From Schistosoma haematobium (taxonomy: Eukaryota; Platyhelminthes; Trematoda; Strigeidida; Schistosomatidae), in NCBI RefSeq assembly GCF_000699445.3, contig NC_067198.1, positions 8,988,801 through 9,052,800 of the forward strand: a stretch of 64,000 bases of DNA, given 5' to 3'. The notes beneath the pieces are model-generated. The model saw only the letters and a list, made by a program, of their open reading frames with translations, made no database searches and was not told where the DNA came from. The position numbers and the translations under genes were made by a program. Every line of letters begins with the position of its first letter. Position 1 is the first letter of the stretch. This document shows positions 33,346 to 45,039 of this stretch, one piece after another.

Positions 33346-33779
33346 GCTACATTTTGAAACTGATTATAAGGACATCGTCGAGAACCAGACATGAAAAACT
33401 GTCATTGTCGTATATTTGCTTGAATGACTGACAAGCTTTTGACCTGAGAACATCACTATGAAAAAAAAGTTGGCCACACCAGTTGCTACATGAAAACGAC
33501 ACTAATCTACTCTAATACTCTTTCAGTCCATTTAAGAGCAAACAGAAAGAATCCGTATCTGTAAATTGCTGCTCATACCTTGAATGTAGTGTTCAAAAAT
33601 CTTTGTTTGTTAGGGGCTAAACATCTGGTACCGTATATTGAAAGCAATATACTTTGTAACTATATCTCAAGGTTTTGTGTTGTCAGTAGTCACTTTTTGA
33701 ATAGTCGCGCTACAGTTGTGGATGGGTCTGTTGTCCTGTTGTTGGGGCGTGGTTTTCATATACATATATATCATCAGTT
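33346..33779 (+). promoter_or_regulatory. Likely promoter and 5' UTR region of the USP38-type gene
   Basis: This interval lies between CR1-like debris and ATG 33,780 and contains no other feature, so promoter and 5' UTR are inferred by position only. No TATA box or initiator can be assigned. Confidence 0.3.
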
Positions 33780-35342
33780 ATGGATAAGATAATTATAGGT
33801 TTGCTAGCCAGTAGCCATCCTGAAAGCACGAAGATTATACTTCTGGAGAGGTTGCGGGAACATATTAGTAAACTTGATGAAACGGATTTTTTTAAAGATG
33901 TTGTTTTCACTTGTATTCAGAATATGCACAGTAGAAATGATTACTCTCAGTTATATATGAGTGTAGTTTGTGATCTATTATGTTCGATTGAATCCCATTT
34001 GTCAGATAATTCTACAATTCATCTTTCTCAGCAGATCACAAGTTCCTTCACTCCACTTGCTTTAAATTCATTTCCAGAAGCTTTGTCTACATTCATAAAA
34101 AAGATTCTTAAGCGCCATTCAATGATATTTATCCAGTTGTCCTTGGAAAATCCTGGATGTCTGTCGACTTTATATTCTGGGCTTCAAATTGTTTTGGATT
34201 ACAATCTTCTGAACGATAACAAACAATTGTACTTTCTTATTCAGCACGCTCTTGTCAAGTCGTCATTGCATAAGTCAACTTCCTATGATCTCTGTGATGA
34301 TATGTACTTGACCTTTGTATCTAATATTTTTCAAGTTTTGGTAACTTTATCTTCCCAGTTCCCCTCCGGGAATTTTCCATCCTATTCATTTGATATTGAA
34401 CTTGTTGAGTCCATCGCACGATCGGTAATCACGTTTGTTACAGAGCCAAAACTTAGCAGTTACCAGTCCAACACATGTATACTGACTGAACGTCTCACTT
34501 CTTTGGTTCAGGATGTTTTAGTCAGTTCCAGTTATGATTGCCATTACATTTCCGTCGCTTCCATGTTGTCTGAACTTCAGGAGTTTTGCTCAGACGATTC
34601 ATTGTTGTCGGAAACTATTTGTAGATTTATCGATCAACTTGGTCAACGTCATATCACCAACATTGAGACATGTTTTACGGTATTGCGTCGTTTAACTCTG
34701 TGGCTCACTTGGTCTGAACTGGCTACTTATCGGTCTTCTCTAGACCTCTGGCTTATTGGATTTCAGTGCGAAATGTTCAAAAAGTTTCCTCCTACTGGGT
34801 CACAGTCTTTAACCAACTATTGGTCGGATTTCATGTGTTGGCAATTCAAATTTGTCTTAGAACTCATGGGCCGTTTGTCGCTTCCACATGATTCAACTGT
34901 ATATGCTTTGGCCTTTTTCATTCTCAGTGGCGACGACAAGCATGATCAATATGCTGATGATATAGTCTCACACCTAGCACCTGTTCTGAGCAAACTGCTT
35001 AGTATGTATGTTGACGACCCATTAAATGAAGAATGCAAAGATATTCTGCTTAAAATGTACACAATTTCACGCTTACTTGATCCTCTAGTTATTTCTACTG
35101 GTAATGATTTATCAAGAACATGTATACAGAAGAAGCATCTAGTTACTTTGCTAGGTAAATTTCATAGCCAGTTCAACGACGAAAACAGTCCTGAGATTTG
35201 GAGTACGCGAACAAAAATATATAAATTGGAGTTTCTAACAAAGTTTGGGCCTCAAGCTGGAATTCGTATTCGAAAAATATGGGAGCGTTGGAATTTAACT
35301 TCAACAATCCGACTAGTTAGTATACATCCAACAACTGTAAAA
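33780..35342 (+). CDS. USP38: USP38/USP35-type ubiquitin hydrolase, exon 1 (gene 33,780-48,119)
   Basis: The gene encodes a cysteine protease that removes ubiquitin from proteins. Five exons (33,780-35,342; 37,302-37,655; 40,799-40,968; 44,682-45,039; 47,571-48,119) join in frame to 997 residues, close to human USP38 (about 1,040). Exon 1 holds the 521-residue helical N-terminal region. The start MDKIIIGLLASSHP resembles the USP38 N terminus (MDKILEGLVSSSHP), which decides the ATG at 33,780. It ends at donor GTAAGT (35,343) in phase 0. The catalytic domain is on exons 2-5: Cys box with C539, QQDAAEY in exon 3, zinc-binding CxxC pairs at 769/772 and 853/856, His954 and the FDDD loop near 968-971. 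USP35 is the alternative; I favour USP38 from the N terminus. Confidence 0.85.
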
Positions 35343-37301
35343 GTAAGTATCTGCCTAGGTTTTGACTTTAGTAAATGTTGCATATAAAGAATTGTCGGAA
35401 TATCATTCATATATTGTCATCTTGACGTTCTAGCTTATAAGTCAACCATTTTATTGTGTGCCGGATTGAACCAGATTTATTGCCTGGTACATAATAATAA
35501 TAATGCTTACATTTTGGGGTTTGGGGAGACTTTTTTATGAGTAATACAATCCCTCAGTTTGCTTTCCATAGTATCAACTAAGTTTTGAAATAAGATATTG
35601 AGTGACAATTAGTTTGTTTGCACATAGACTATGATACAGATATTGCATAGCAAAAGCACACCCACCAAGCATTAAACCGTTGGAGTTGTAGCTCAATGCA
35701 TGGAATTTTAAAGTTTGTGCTTCAAATTTGAGTTGATTGCTACGTCACTTGGTCTAAGAGCCAGCAGTTAGTTAACCACTCATCATTGTAAATCTTGGCA
35801 TAGATTTGCATTGACACAAGTTGCCACATCACAGCACGAAGAAGTGAACCACCAAAGAGTTCAGGATGATGTTTGAAAAGGCTACTGTAGGGCACCTCGT
35901 TTTATTCTGTATATGAAAAACCAGCCTTTAAAAATAAGTGGTATTCATATGCTACTATCTTTTGATCATACATACCTTCAAAGCGTCTCTCGCACATGCT
36001 GGGACCACTGGGTGAGCAATAATGAATTTTTATTTATATTTATTTGAACACATAGATATTGGTACAAGGAGGCACCAAATACATATGCGTCACACAAATC
36101 TCATTTGATTTGTGCGAGGGCAGTGATACTGCCCGGGTGCCCAAACCGAAGCAGGTGGTTTTCTTAGCGCGCCACATCTGGAGCCTTTGACCTAAAGGGC
36201 TGATCCACAAGGCAGTGGAGCGACGTTAGGAGATGCAGTCCCATGATAGTCGGTGACCAATGACTGGTTCATACACCATTTGTTCCCTCAGGATACTGGA
36301 GCCCATATGCGTCATTGGTTTGGAATCAGGGTTTTCCAACTCACCTAGGTGTTCACCAACCCGGTTAAGGCAGACATTCGCTTTCCGTCCTCTCAATTCC
36401 GTAAACAACACCCGTGGTGCGAGAAAGCAGTGAGTAGGACTTCCCTGGCAGAGGCTATATACGCGTGGCCATGTGAGAGCAGTTCGAGAGGATGAGCGGA
36501 CTCTCCCCACTCTCGGCCGTACCAGGGCTTTTGGGATAGTTAATGCTTATCAACTGGGGATCCCTAACCACCACCCACCTCGGCGCAGGACGTTTGCCAG
36601 TGTAGTAGTAGATTGGGAGAAAAATAAAGGCGACCAATCCAAGATTTGTTATCAGTTGATTTAACCATATTGGCAGGTCTAGAATAACATGTTGAGGTCC
36701 TCTCATTTGTTGTACCCAATAGTTCCAAGTGTTGGATGATACGCCTCAGAATCAATCCTAATTTAGATGCATTCCATTTTAGTCTTGCCCTGGATCCTAA
36801 GCTTTGAACTTATTTTATGTTTTTTTATTCCCCTCATTCACACTCTCTTCTTGAGTCATGTCGTTTATACCTAATTCTTCCTAATACTCTGGGATTCGCG
36901 TTGATCACTTCATCCTACTCTTGAAGTGGCATAACAATTTGAACCGATCCATATGTATGACGGGTTCTACGCCGCATATGACTGACTGAATAGCTAAGAG
37001 AAAACGTTTGATAGGGGATCGTGAAATTAAATTCTGTGGTAACTGACACTCATCAGCAAGTGATATCTGCATCCTGGGTGCACGGATTCTCACTGATTGT
37101 CTCTAGGCACAACATTAAAATAATAGCTTTATATTTACCCACAAGCTGCGTAACATCTTTATGCTTTTCAAACCGAAAAAGTCAACATCAGTCTGAACAA
37201 AAGGTTGGTAGTCGTTACAATGCTGCTTAGATTTGCTGCCGTTTAATACATTTTTTGATTATTAATTTTATTACCTGACCTTACTTTTCTTACTGATGAA
37301 G
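35343..37301 (+). other. USP38-type intron 1
   Basis: 1,959 bp, GTAAGT to AG. It holds a decayed tRNA-like SINE at about 35,680-35,880 (A-box-like TAGCTCAATGCATGG) and the composite RTE insertion at 36,005-37,000. Confidence 0.7.
36005..37000. mobile_element. RTE-type element (SR2-like, family A), 5'-inverted composite
   Basis: About 36,040-36,640 is the element's 5' region in antisense, closely matching 39,540-39,960. About 36,655-37,000 is its 3' end in sense (CTCAGAATCAATC, then TTGAACCGATCC and GGGTTCTACGCCGCA). This order, inverted 5' segment then sense 3' segment with the middle missing, is the usual product of twin priming. The element name is from memory. Confidence 0.6.
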
Positions 37302-37655
37302 ACAAACCGTTCAGTTGCTGGTTATAAAGGTATATTAAACGTTGGAAATACATGTTATGCAAATGCAGCTCTGCAATTACTTTATCACTGCTCCGAGTTT
37401 CGTCGGGCCTTATTTGGATTTCATAAAGCTTATTCATCGACTGGCACAGTTATGGCATCTTGCACCTCGTTTTCAAACAAAATTGACTTTGTTTTGCCAA
37501 GCCAAAATTCAAACCCAGTGAATAATCTCAGTTTGTCAGTCTCAGATTTGCATGAAAATGTACGCTCGTCAGATAATGTAACGTCATCAGTTGAACATCA
37601 GGGTATTTTACATGCTCATCTATTTTCACTTTTCCAGTCACTCGATACACATCAA
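37302..37655 (+). CDS. USP38: USP38-type hydrolase, exon 2 (catalytic Cys box)
   Basis: A pyrimidine tract and AG (37,300-37,301) precede ACA. 118 codons, phase 0 at both ends. It encodes KGILNVGNTCYANAALQLLY, the USP Cys box, whose Cys is residue 539 of the joined protein; then FRRALFGFHKAY, a Ser/Asn-rich insertion of about 50 residues, and LFSLFQSLDTHQ. The donor GTAAGT starts at 37,656. The insertion is longer than I recall in vertebrate USP38 at this point. Confidence 0.85.
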
Positions 37656-37720
37656 GTAAGTTGGTGGAATATTTGCTGTATTCCTAAATCTCACTGCCTT
37701 TAATTTGTTGTATAACGTTA

Positions 37721-38767
37721 TTCAGATCATGCTCTAGTACGAGCGAGTATTTGCCTGCGTCTTACTGGACGTAGGAAAGACGCTGCAAGGAAACCTCTTA
37801 GGGGCCTACTAAGAGTATATTTCAGGAACAACTAGAAAAACAGTTAAGCAACCATGTAGGTGATGCCCGCCCCGAGGCAGCATGGAATGATATCCGGAAA
37901 GCTGTGGAAACAGCAGTGATATCTGCTAGTAAGGTAAACCACAAGGTTAGGGAGAAACACTGAATCTCAGCAGCATCTATCGCACTGATAGATGCTCGGA
38001 AACTCGTTCCACCTGGCTCTGAACATAATGAAGAGCGGAGTCAGCTTAAGCGCAAGCTGACAAGAAGTCTACGCAATGATCGTGAACAGTGGTGGGTAGC
38101 GAAAGCAAGAGAGATGGAAAAGGCAGAGGCAATAGGTAATAGCAGACAATTGTTCAAACTTGTTAAGGAAACCGGTATTAGGAAACCGACTGTTAGCGAA
38201 ACAATCTCAGAGAAAGATGGACATATTATACATTCTCAATCCAGGAGATTGGATCGATGGGCAGAACACTTTAGGGATCAGTTCAACTAGCCTTCAGCCA
38301 CACTTCGATTTCCCACGATCTCCAGTCGACCTGAATGGCAAGTTAATGTAGGTCCTCCATCTCTTTACGAAGTTGAAAAAGCCATAGGAAATCTGAAGCA
38401 AGGGAGAGCAGCAGGCCCTGACAGGTTTACTTCTGAGATTTTTAAGGATGGTGGTTCAGTATTAGCAGTGAGATTAACTGACGTTTTAGGTAGAATTTGG
38501 AAACTGGACGTAATCCCATCTGACTGGTCTCAATCACTGATTGTGCCAGTCTATAAGAAAGGACAAAAGTCCTCTTGTGACAATCACATAGGAATCAGTT
38601 TGACAAATATAGTGTCTAAAATATCAGCTTCATTAATACTTCGACGCCTAACCAAAGCTCGTGAAGAGCAGACTAGAGAAAATCAGGCTGGTTTTCGACC
38701 TGGACTTAGTTGTATAGATCATATATTCACACTACGTCAGGTTCTAGAACACAGACACATTCAGAAC
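37721..38767 (+). mobile_element. RTE-type element (family A), middle part with reverse transcriptase
   Basis: The sense-strand piece starts at the end of the endonuclease domain (SDHALVRASI near 37,725), passes through the linker (EQWWVAKAREMEKAEAIGNS near 38,080) and enters the reverse transcriptase (GRAAGPDRFTSEIF near 38,410; IVPVYKKGQKSSCDNH near 38,540; ENQAGFRPGLSCIDHIFTLR near 38,680). It ends abruptly at about 38,767. Several stops, so non-functional. Confidence 0.75.
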
Positions 38768-39960
38768 GCACTTTCTGGAGAAGAACAGATAACTGGTGGT
38801 AAAATTAATCCTTGATTGCAACCGGGCTGCAATCTGTCGGATCATAGGCGATGATGAAAAAACATCGTTTCTCACGCCGATTTCTTCTCACTTTGATGGA
38901 ACTTTGTAATCTAACAGCACATAACCGACTGTTAATGGGGATCCAATCGATTAGTGCTGTCTCAGCTTTAGCGCCTAGTGCGACACCAACGCCAGCAAGA
39001 CCAGACGAAGATGCCACAGGGTCCCCAAAAAACGCACGTAAAACAAGGTTTTTGAGGCGACAGATGGAGAGCGAATTTGTATTACTTCACCAGAGTCTTG
39101 AATACGGGTCTCGGATAGACAGTAAACATCAATATTATGACTTTCTAAAGACATAGCCAGCCCTATCTGTTGTCCGACCTGCATAAGTGTGCGAACGTTG
39201 AAGGCAGCCAGTTTGAATGGTGCACGTGGTTTCAGAAAAACTGCTTCAGTACTCATATTCGGTGGTAACATACAATTTTTAATCGGACAGTGACTCGAGA
39301 ACGTTTAGATAGAGTCGAATTTCCACCAAAGACGAGCTGCTGTATAAGTCGAAAAGTAAGGATAGACAGAGTAGGAATGAAAGAAAGTGAATAATGATGT
39401 AGTAAATAATAATAATAATAATAATAATAACGATAATAGTAATGATAATAATAATGCGAGACACTTGATTGTTATTTGCAGGGAGGGGAATATTTTTCAC
39501 AAGTAGACAGTTTATCATGTTCTTGTGTGCGAGCTGAGATACTGCCCGGGTGCCCAGACCGAAGCAGGTGGTTTTCTTGGGGGGCCACACCCCGAGCCTT
39601 TGACCTAAAGGTCTGACTCACAAGGCAGTGGAGCATCGTGAGGAGATGCGGTCCCATAATAGCCGGTGACCAAGAAATTGGTTCATACACCATTTGTTCC
39701 CTCAGTATTCTGGAGCCCATGTGCACCATTGGTTTGGAATCCGGTTAAAGCGCCGGACATTCGCTTTTCGTCCTCTCATTTTCGTAAACAACACCCGTGG
39801 TGCGAGAAGGCAGTGAGTAGGACTTCCCTGGCAGAGGCTGTATACGCGTGGCCGTGTGAGAGTATTTCGAGAGGGAGGGCGAACCCACCCCAATTTCTGC
39901 CATATAATGGCATTTGGGGGCATATGACCGAGTAATGATGTTCATTTAGCAGAGTCCTTT
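38768..39960 (-). mobile_element. RTE-type element (family A), 5' region and endonuclease start
   Basis: On the minus strand the 5' region (39,960 to about 39,470) leads through an (AAT)n tract (39,408-39,460) into the endonuclease frame at about 39,271: FKLAAFNVRTLMQVGQQIGL, CLSETRIQDSGEV and, after a frame break, CSPVAIKD. A stop follows, then FYHQL..LLQKVR at 38,768. It abuts the reverse transcriptase piece in opposite orientation. Confidence 0.7.
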
Positions 39961-40039
39961 TGCGGTCCATTTCTACAAAATGCGTGCAGTTGTTGGAATG
40001 AAAACGACTGTTACTAATCCCTGTAGTTTTAAAAGCTTG

Positions 40040-40655
40040 CAGACCATGTAATTATGCTTAAATAAAGTCTCTAAATGATAGGATTATGTTTATCAGATTT
40101 TTAACCACATCATTTATCTGCACCAGTTCCTTTGTCAGATTTACTTAGGATCAAGTCCTTATTTCTTTTCAGGAGTATTAGCTGATCCATACGATTCTTA
40201 GTTAATAAGTTATTATTATTACCTTGTGTGGCAATCTATCCATAACAGCAGTCCAGTACTGTGGATTTAAAATTCTGGAATTCTTGTGGGGATGTTGGAA
40301 CAAGATCATTAGTTTGATTTACTAGATTTCCGAATTGTATTTGCATATGAAGTCTATTGGTTTTAGAGGTTACTTTTAAAGAATTTGAAATCCAATGATA
40401 AAACCTGCATTTCGATTGACGAAAGTGTGCTAGAAAACTGATTAAATACATGTCTTTGGGATGTTCAGGAAACTTCTTAATTGCGTGTAAGTGTTGCAAT
40501 ATTTCAAAATGTTTAAGTCCAATTTTGTGTAATTGTTTTTCAGTGACACTGAAAACATAATCCCCAAATTGTTTACTCTTATCTAACGACAGTTCAAATA
40601 ATGAGTGACTTCTCAGAGATGTATTGCGTTCTAGTTCAACTAGTCAGGATTTATT
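40040..40655 (-). mobile_element. Second Penelope-like relic
   Basis: A minus-strand frame from about 40,650 to 40,236 (about 137 codons: HAIKKFPEHPKDMYLISFLAHF, then LVNQTNDLVPTSPQEF) is followed in another frame by MDQLILLKRNKDLILSKSDK and GTGADK, the Penelope block before the reverse transcriptase (compare RNRKDIVIIPADKGRTTVV at 20.8 kb). The rest is lost. It is a different Penelope lineage from the 19-21 kb element. Confidence 0.5.
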
Positions 40656-40798
40656 AGCATGACTTTTAAGTGTTATTCTATTGAGTCAATATTTCCTACT
40701 CTAATTAGTCCAAGTGTTAGCGATCTTTGTATATTATTAATCTAAAAATTGGTATAATAAAAACGAAAATTTTTTCTTACATATTTGTACTTTAATAG

Positions 40799-40968
40799 CT
40801 CCCAACTGTCCGTGACATACGAGCTGTACTTACACTTACTAAACCAGCACATTTTGTATCTGGTGAACAACAAGATGCAGCTGAATATTTAAACTACTTA
40901 TTGGATCGATTACATGAAGAAGAGTTATGTTGTAAAAAACAACAAAGTCTCTCTCTCGATTCATATTG
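40799..40968 (+). CDS. USP38: USP38-type hydrolase, exon 3
   Basis: The acceptor is TTTAATAG (AG at 40,797-40,798) and the donor GTAAGT at 40,969. 56 full codons plus two bases (phase 2). It encodes the QQDAAEYLNYLLDRLHEE block, the helix after the Cys box that is strongly conserved in USP35/38 (QQDCSEYLRFLLDRLHEE). Too short to show as a stand-alone open frame, but frame, splice sites and homology agree. Confidence 0.8.
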
Positions 40969-43900
40969 GTAAGTGTTTAGTAGTTATTTAAATACAAAAT
41001 GAATGTTTTTGTGCAATGAAGGTCTCATTCTTTATATGAATTGTTTCTTCTAAATGGGTTTTATATTTTTCTTTTAATGCGATGTAAATAGCGTTAAATC
41101 ACCCTACTTAAGGCGATAACATCACTCAACTAATACTATTCATACTACTGATATGTTTATTATTCCTTACATCACTACTCAGCTCTCAGTGTTGAGTAGT
41201 GTAGAAGTAGGTTAGAAGATTAAGCGTGCTGAAACTAGTACATGGCATTAGTCCACGATTTTTTAATTTTCTTTATTTAAACACATAAACATTTGTACAA
41301 AAGGGCCCCAAATATATATGCACACCACACAAACCATTAAATTTGTGTGTGGGCCGGGATACTCTTCGGTTGCCTAAACCAAAACAGGTGGTTTTCTTAA
41401 GGTGCCACTTCTCGGGCCTTTGACTTAAAAATCCCATGGTAACCAGCGATCAAGAATATGTTCGCACACCATTTGTTCCCTCAGGATTGTGGAGCCCATG
41501 TTCACAATTCGTTTGGAATCAGGGTTTTCTAAGTCCCTTAAGCGGGTTCATCTCACTTACCAACCCGGTTTAAGCATTATACATTCGCGTTACTTCTCAA
41601 TTTCGTAAATATCACCCTCGCCACGAGAAAACAGTGATTAGTCCATGAAATCATTATCTCTTACAATAAGCCATGTTGGTAGGTCGCGATTGCCTGGCTA
41701 AGGTCTGCACGAATACCACAACCGATGACTGGAGATGTTGAGTGAAAGTTCTACATCTACCTTAATAGGGCAAATTCATTCACTCTTTGTCGTGCTTCAG
41801 TTCCTTGGATCACCAGGTAAGTAATAGTGAAGTTAGATGCATGATATTAGGGAATGATGGCAAATCAGTTTGTGAGGTGAATCTTCATCAAATGAGATGG
41901 TTGGTCCATGTATTACGCATATCCAATCACCGACTACTATGGCGCTCAATGCTGACTAGCAGTTGGGAATGGACGAAAGAAAGTTAGGGGTCACCAAACC
42001 AAAACATGGCACCAATCCTTAAAGTCATCAACTTCGGGTCTGAGCCATGTTATGGTCCGCTCAACTATCGTAACTAGGGGTCGGAGACTGAGTGACATGC
42101 CTCAGAATCGATCACAATGGCGTAGATGTGTAGACATTTTGTCTATCTTTAAACCGTGAGATTAAAATTACTTCTTTCATATGACACTACCATTTAAGTA
42201 ACTGCTTCTATGAATTTGGTCTTCACCTTGTTGTTCTAATGAGATAAAGCAACTCGAACCAAGTATGTATGTGCCTGGTTCTACGTTGCAGATGACCGAC
42301 TTTAGTTCCTGGGTTTCAAGACTTTTATTTTGTGAATTCTTTCTCCCTGAATTACACTGTCTGTGTTTAATATTTTATACTATCACTGATACTGTTACTA
42401 CTTCTATTATTCTGGGACTTGTGTTAATAATTTCATTTTAATCTGTTTGCGTGGCATCGCGACTTTAACAGATGGCAATAAGTGTCAGGTTCTACCCTTA
42501 TTATGGCTGAGCAACTTACGTATAACTACTTGCATTGTATCAGTTTTTTTCATTTTCATACTGTGGAATAAATGTTAGTTGTAGTAAACATTCAGCATGA
42601 TTTTAGATTATTTTACTTCTCAAGTAATAATTTCAGCTTGACTTCATATTTGCTCGTAGTTATTATGTAGAGTTTACATAACTTACATGATAGAAACAAT
42701 GTGAAATACCACTAGCCTACTGGATGTATAAATACGTTTGATTATCAGTAGTATTTACGTGCATCACAATATACATATGTGTAATACATATTTTCTTTAG
42801 TGAAAGAAAATTCCATATATAGTTGTTTCTATAGAAGCGAATGTAGTCTGACCATTTCACGTTTAATATGTGATTGGTTCTTCTCTATGATTGTTTATTA
42901 ATTTTTCCAGTAAATAGATCGATATATTTCAAGTGATTCGTATTAATCATATGATCCAATTGAATGATATTATATATATAAAGTAACAAACTACATATTT
43001 TTTGAATATTTCAATTGTCAAAACCTTTCTGTAGAATAAACCTATTTTCCAGAGTTATTACATACCTTACTCATCTAAAGCTCGTAAATGTAAATCTGCC
43101 TTTAGATAAATCAGATTTCTTTTCTTGAAACTCAGTAGCATATAATTTTTTCCTTTCTCTGATAGTCATTCTCGTTATTGGCTCTAAACTGTTCAACGTC
43201 GATTATAGGAGTTCGTTCTAGAGAATAGCATTCATAGTACTAAGAGTAATTGCATTAACAAGAGAACTACTTAACTAATGTCAATGTTTTGTTAGCTTAT
43301 TTTAAGATCAGTTACGTCATGTCTGCTTTTCTCGCGTATCACAGTCTAAATAGGTTGATCAATTAATACATATTGATATAACCTACGAAAATATCTTTAT
43401 TTGACAGTATTTTGTAAGTATGTTTCACTTTTTTTCCTGTAGTAAGTACCTCCTTAATTGAATGCTTTGTTGCTTTGCGATTATTTGGAACTATCTCTTG
43501 GTAGTTTTGGGATACTACTGCGGTTGTATATCGTCACATCACAGTCCACCTGTCAGTTGTCTCTCAGTTGCTATTGCTGTTGTATAAAGATTGTGAAAAT
43601 ACTTTCATGTATTTTTAAAAGTGATCTACACCTCATTCAATATAATTAGTGCTGATAGGAATACGTTAAAAACGATCTGTTTGGGGAAAAAATATATTTA
43701 TTTGTTTCCTGTTCGAGATTTTCCGTAAGGTGAAACATAAAGTATTTTATACACTGGAGTAAAAGGATAGAAATGACTTGTGTTATCCCCGGTCCCAATG
43801 TTAAATGCTTGAAATTGGGAACCAACACAATTCCCGCGACACAAAGCAAGGACACGGAAGACTAATGTGAGTGAAAATTTGTTGACTCCCCCCCAGGATC

Positions 43901-44681
43901 ACTTCCACTATCCTTGATTGATTAAAAATAGGACCAGTCAGTGCGCTCCAATATGATTTTTATTGGTGGTATTTCTAGAGTTCTTACACAATATAGCTCA
44001 TAACTGAGTAGATAAACCTGTACTCACTAAATGAGTTCCAAGTGTGTGGTAAACTGAAATTTCTGATATTGAATGTATGAAGTAGTTGTAATAGGTAGCT
44101 AGATCACTTCGGTGAATAGTTCAAGATCCTTTGAAATGGATGCTGACAGTCACCTATTTTTTACCTTGCTTCCTGCTATCATTTTTCTGTTTATGTGTTT
44201 TGCATTATCCATTATTTCACATAATCCACTCCTTGACATCTTTTTACTATTTAACTATTGCACTATTACACCAGAACTTTCATTAGTATTCGGTTGTAAT
44301 ACTTTTATGTGAAATATTCTGAGCCATTGGATTCGGCTTTATATGTTTATTATTAAGGTTAGTACAGTCAATTTTAAATCACTCGGAAAATAAGTCAACT
44401 GATATAGATTGTTTCACTAATTAGGTATACTCAACTGAACAACTCACAATAAATTGTGCTGTACATTTCTACTCTCATATGAATTGCTTCAAAGAAATTT
44501 CTATATACTACTCCTGTAAACCGGCAAAACAAATCCTATTTATTCACAAATTATATTTTGTAAAATACATGATAATGGATTTCCTTTAATGGCTAGTTGT
44601 GTATACTATTTGTAATGATAAATTTCAGCTTACAGTTTTGTTTTTTATGCTTCTTATATTCCACTAATTATTGTGATATAG
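40969..44681 (+). other. USP38-type intron 3
   Basis: 3,713 bp. It holds the RTE composite 41,270-42,540; the rest (42,541-44,681) shows no recognisable gene. A GC-richer patch at about 43,780-43,960 may be an old repeat. Confidence 0.65.
41270..42540. mobile_element. RTE-type element (family A), second 5'-inverted composite
   Basis: About 41,280-41,640 is the antisense 5' region, the same part as at 36,040-36,500. A short sense C-terminal piece (SHVGRSRLPG near 41,680) and a longer sense 3' piece (HQVSNSEVRCMILGNDGKSV near 41,807; WLVHVLRISNHRL near 41,907) with 3' UTR run to about 42,540. It has stops and frameshifts and repeats the inverted-5' layout of intron 1. Confidence 0.6.
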
Positions 44682-45039
44682 CAATTCATCAACTTTTACG
44701 GCTGATCGATATATTCAACCTACAATGAACGCGGATTTCAAACCAAATCCATCTTGTTCTTACAGTACAAATAAACAGTCCTGTTCAACTGACTCTATAC
44801 AGAACCTTGGTGAAAACACCTTAAATGACGACTCTGGTTTATCATCATCGTCAGCAGTTGCGCGTCTTTTTGGAGGTACTATGCTAAGGCACACTTCTTG
44901 TGTAGAGTGTCAATATGTCTCCAGTTCTAGACAAGAACAATTTATTTGTCTATACGTTCCACTAACTAAACCACAGGAGTTGCTGTATCAAGACCAGGCA
45001 CCTAGTGAAAACCCAAGTTTTGTTACCAAGATTCCTGTA
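44682..45039 (+). CDS. USP38: USP38-type hydrolase, exon 4 (zinc ribbon first half)
   Basis: The acceptor is GTGATATAG (AG at 44,680-44,681). The first base completes a Cys codon started in exon 3, then 119 codons run to donor GTAAGT at 45,040 (phase 0). After a low-complexity stretch comes VARLFGGTMLRHTSCVECQY, the USP finger start with the first CxxC pair (C769, C772). It matches MFGGKLRTHIRCLNC in human USP38. Confidence 0.8.

Larger units (their letters stand above)
37656..40798 (+). other. USP38-type intron 2
   Basis: 3,143 bp, GTAAGT to AG. Almost all of it is retroelement sequence: RTE pieces at 37,721-39,960 and a Penelope-like relic at 40,040-40,655. Confidence 0.7.
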
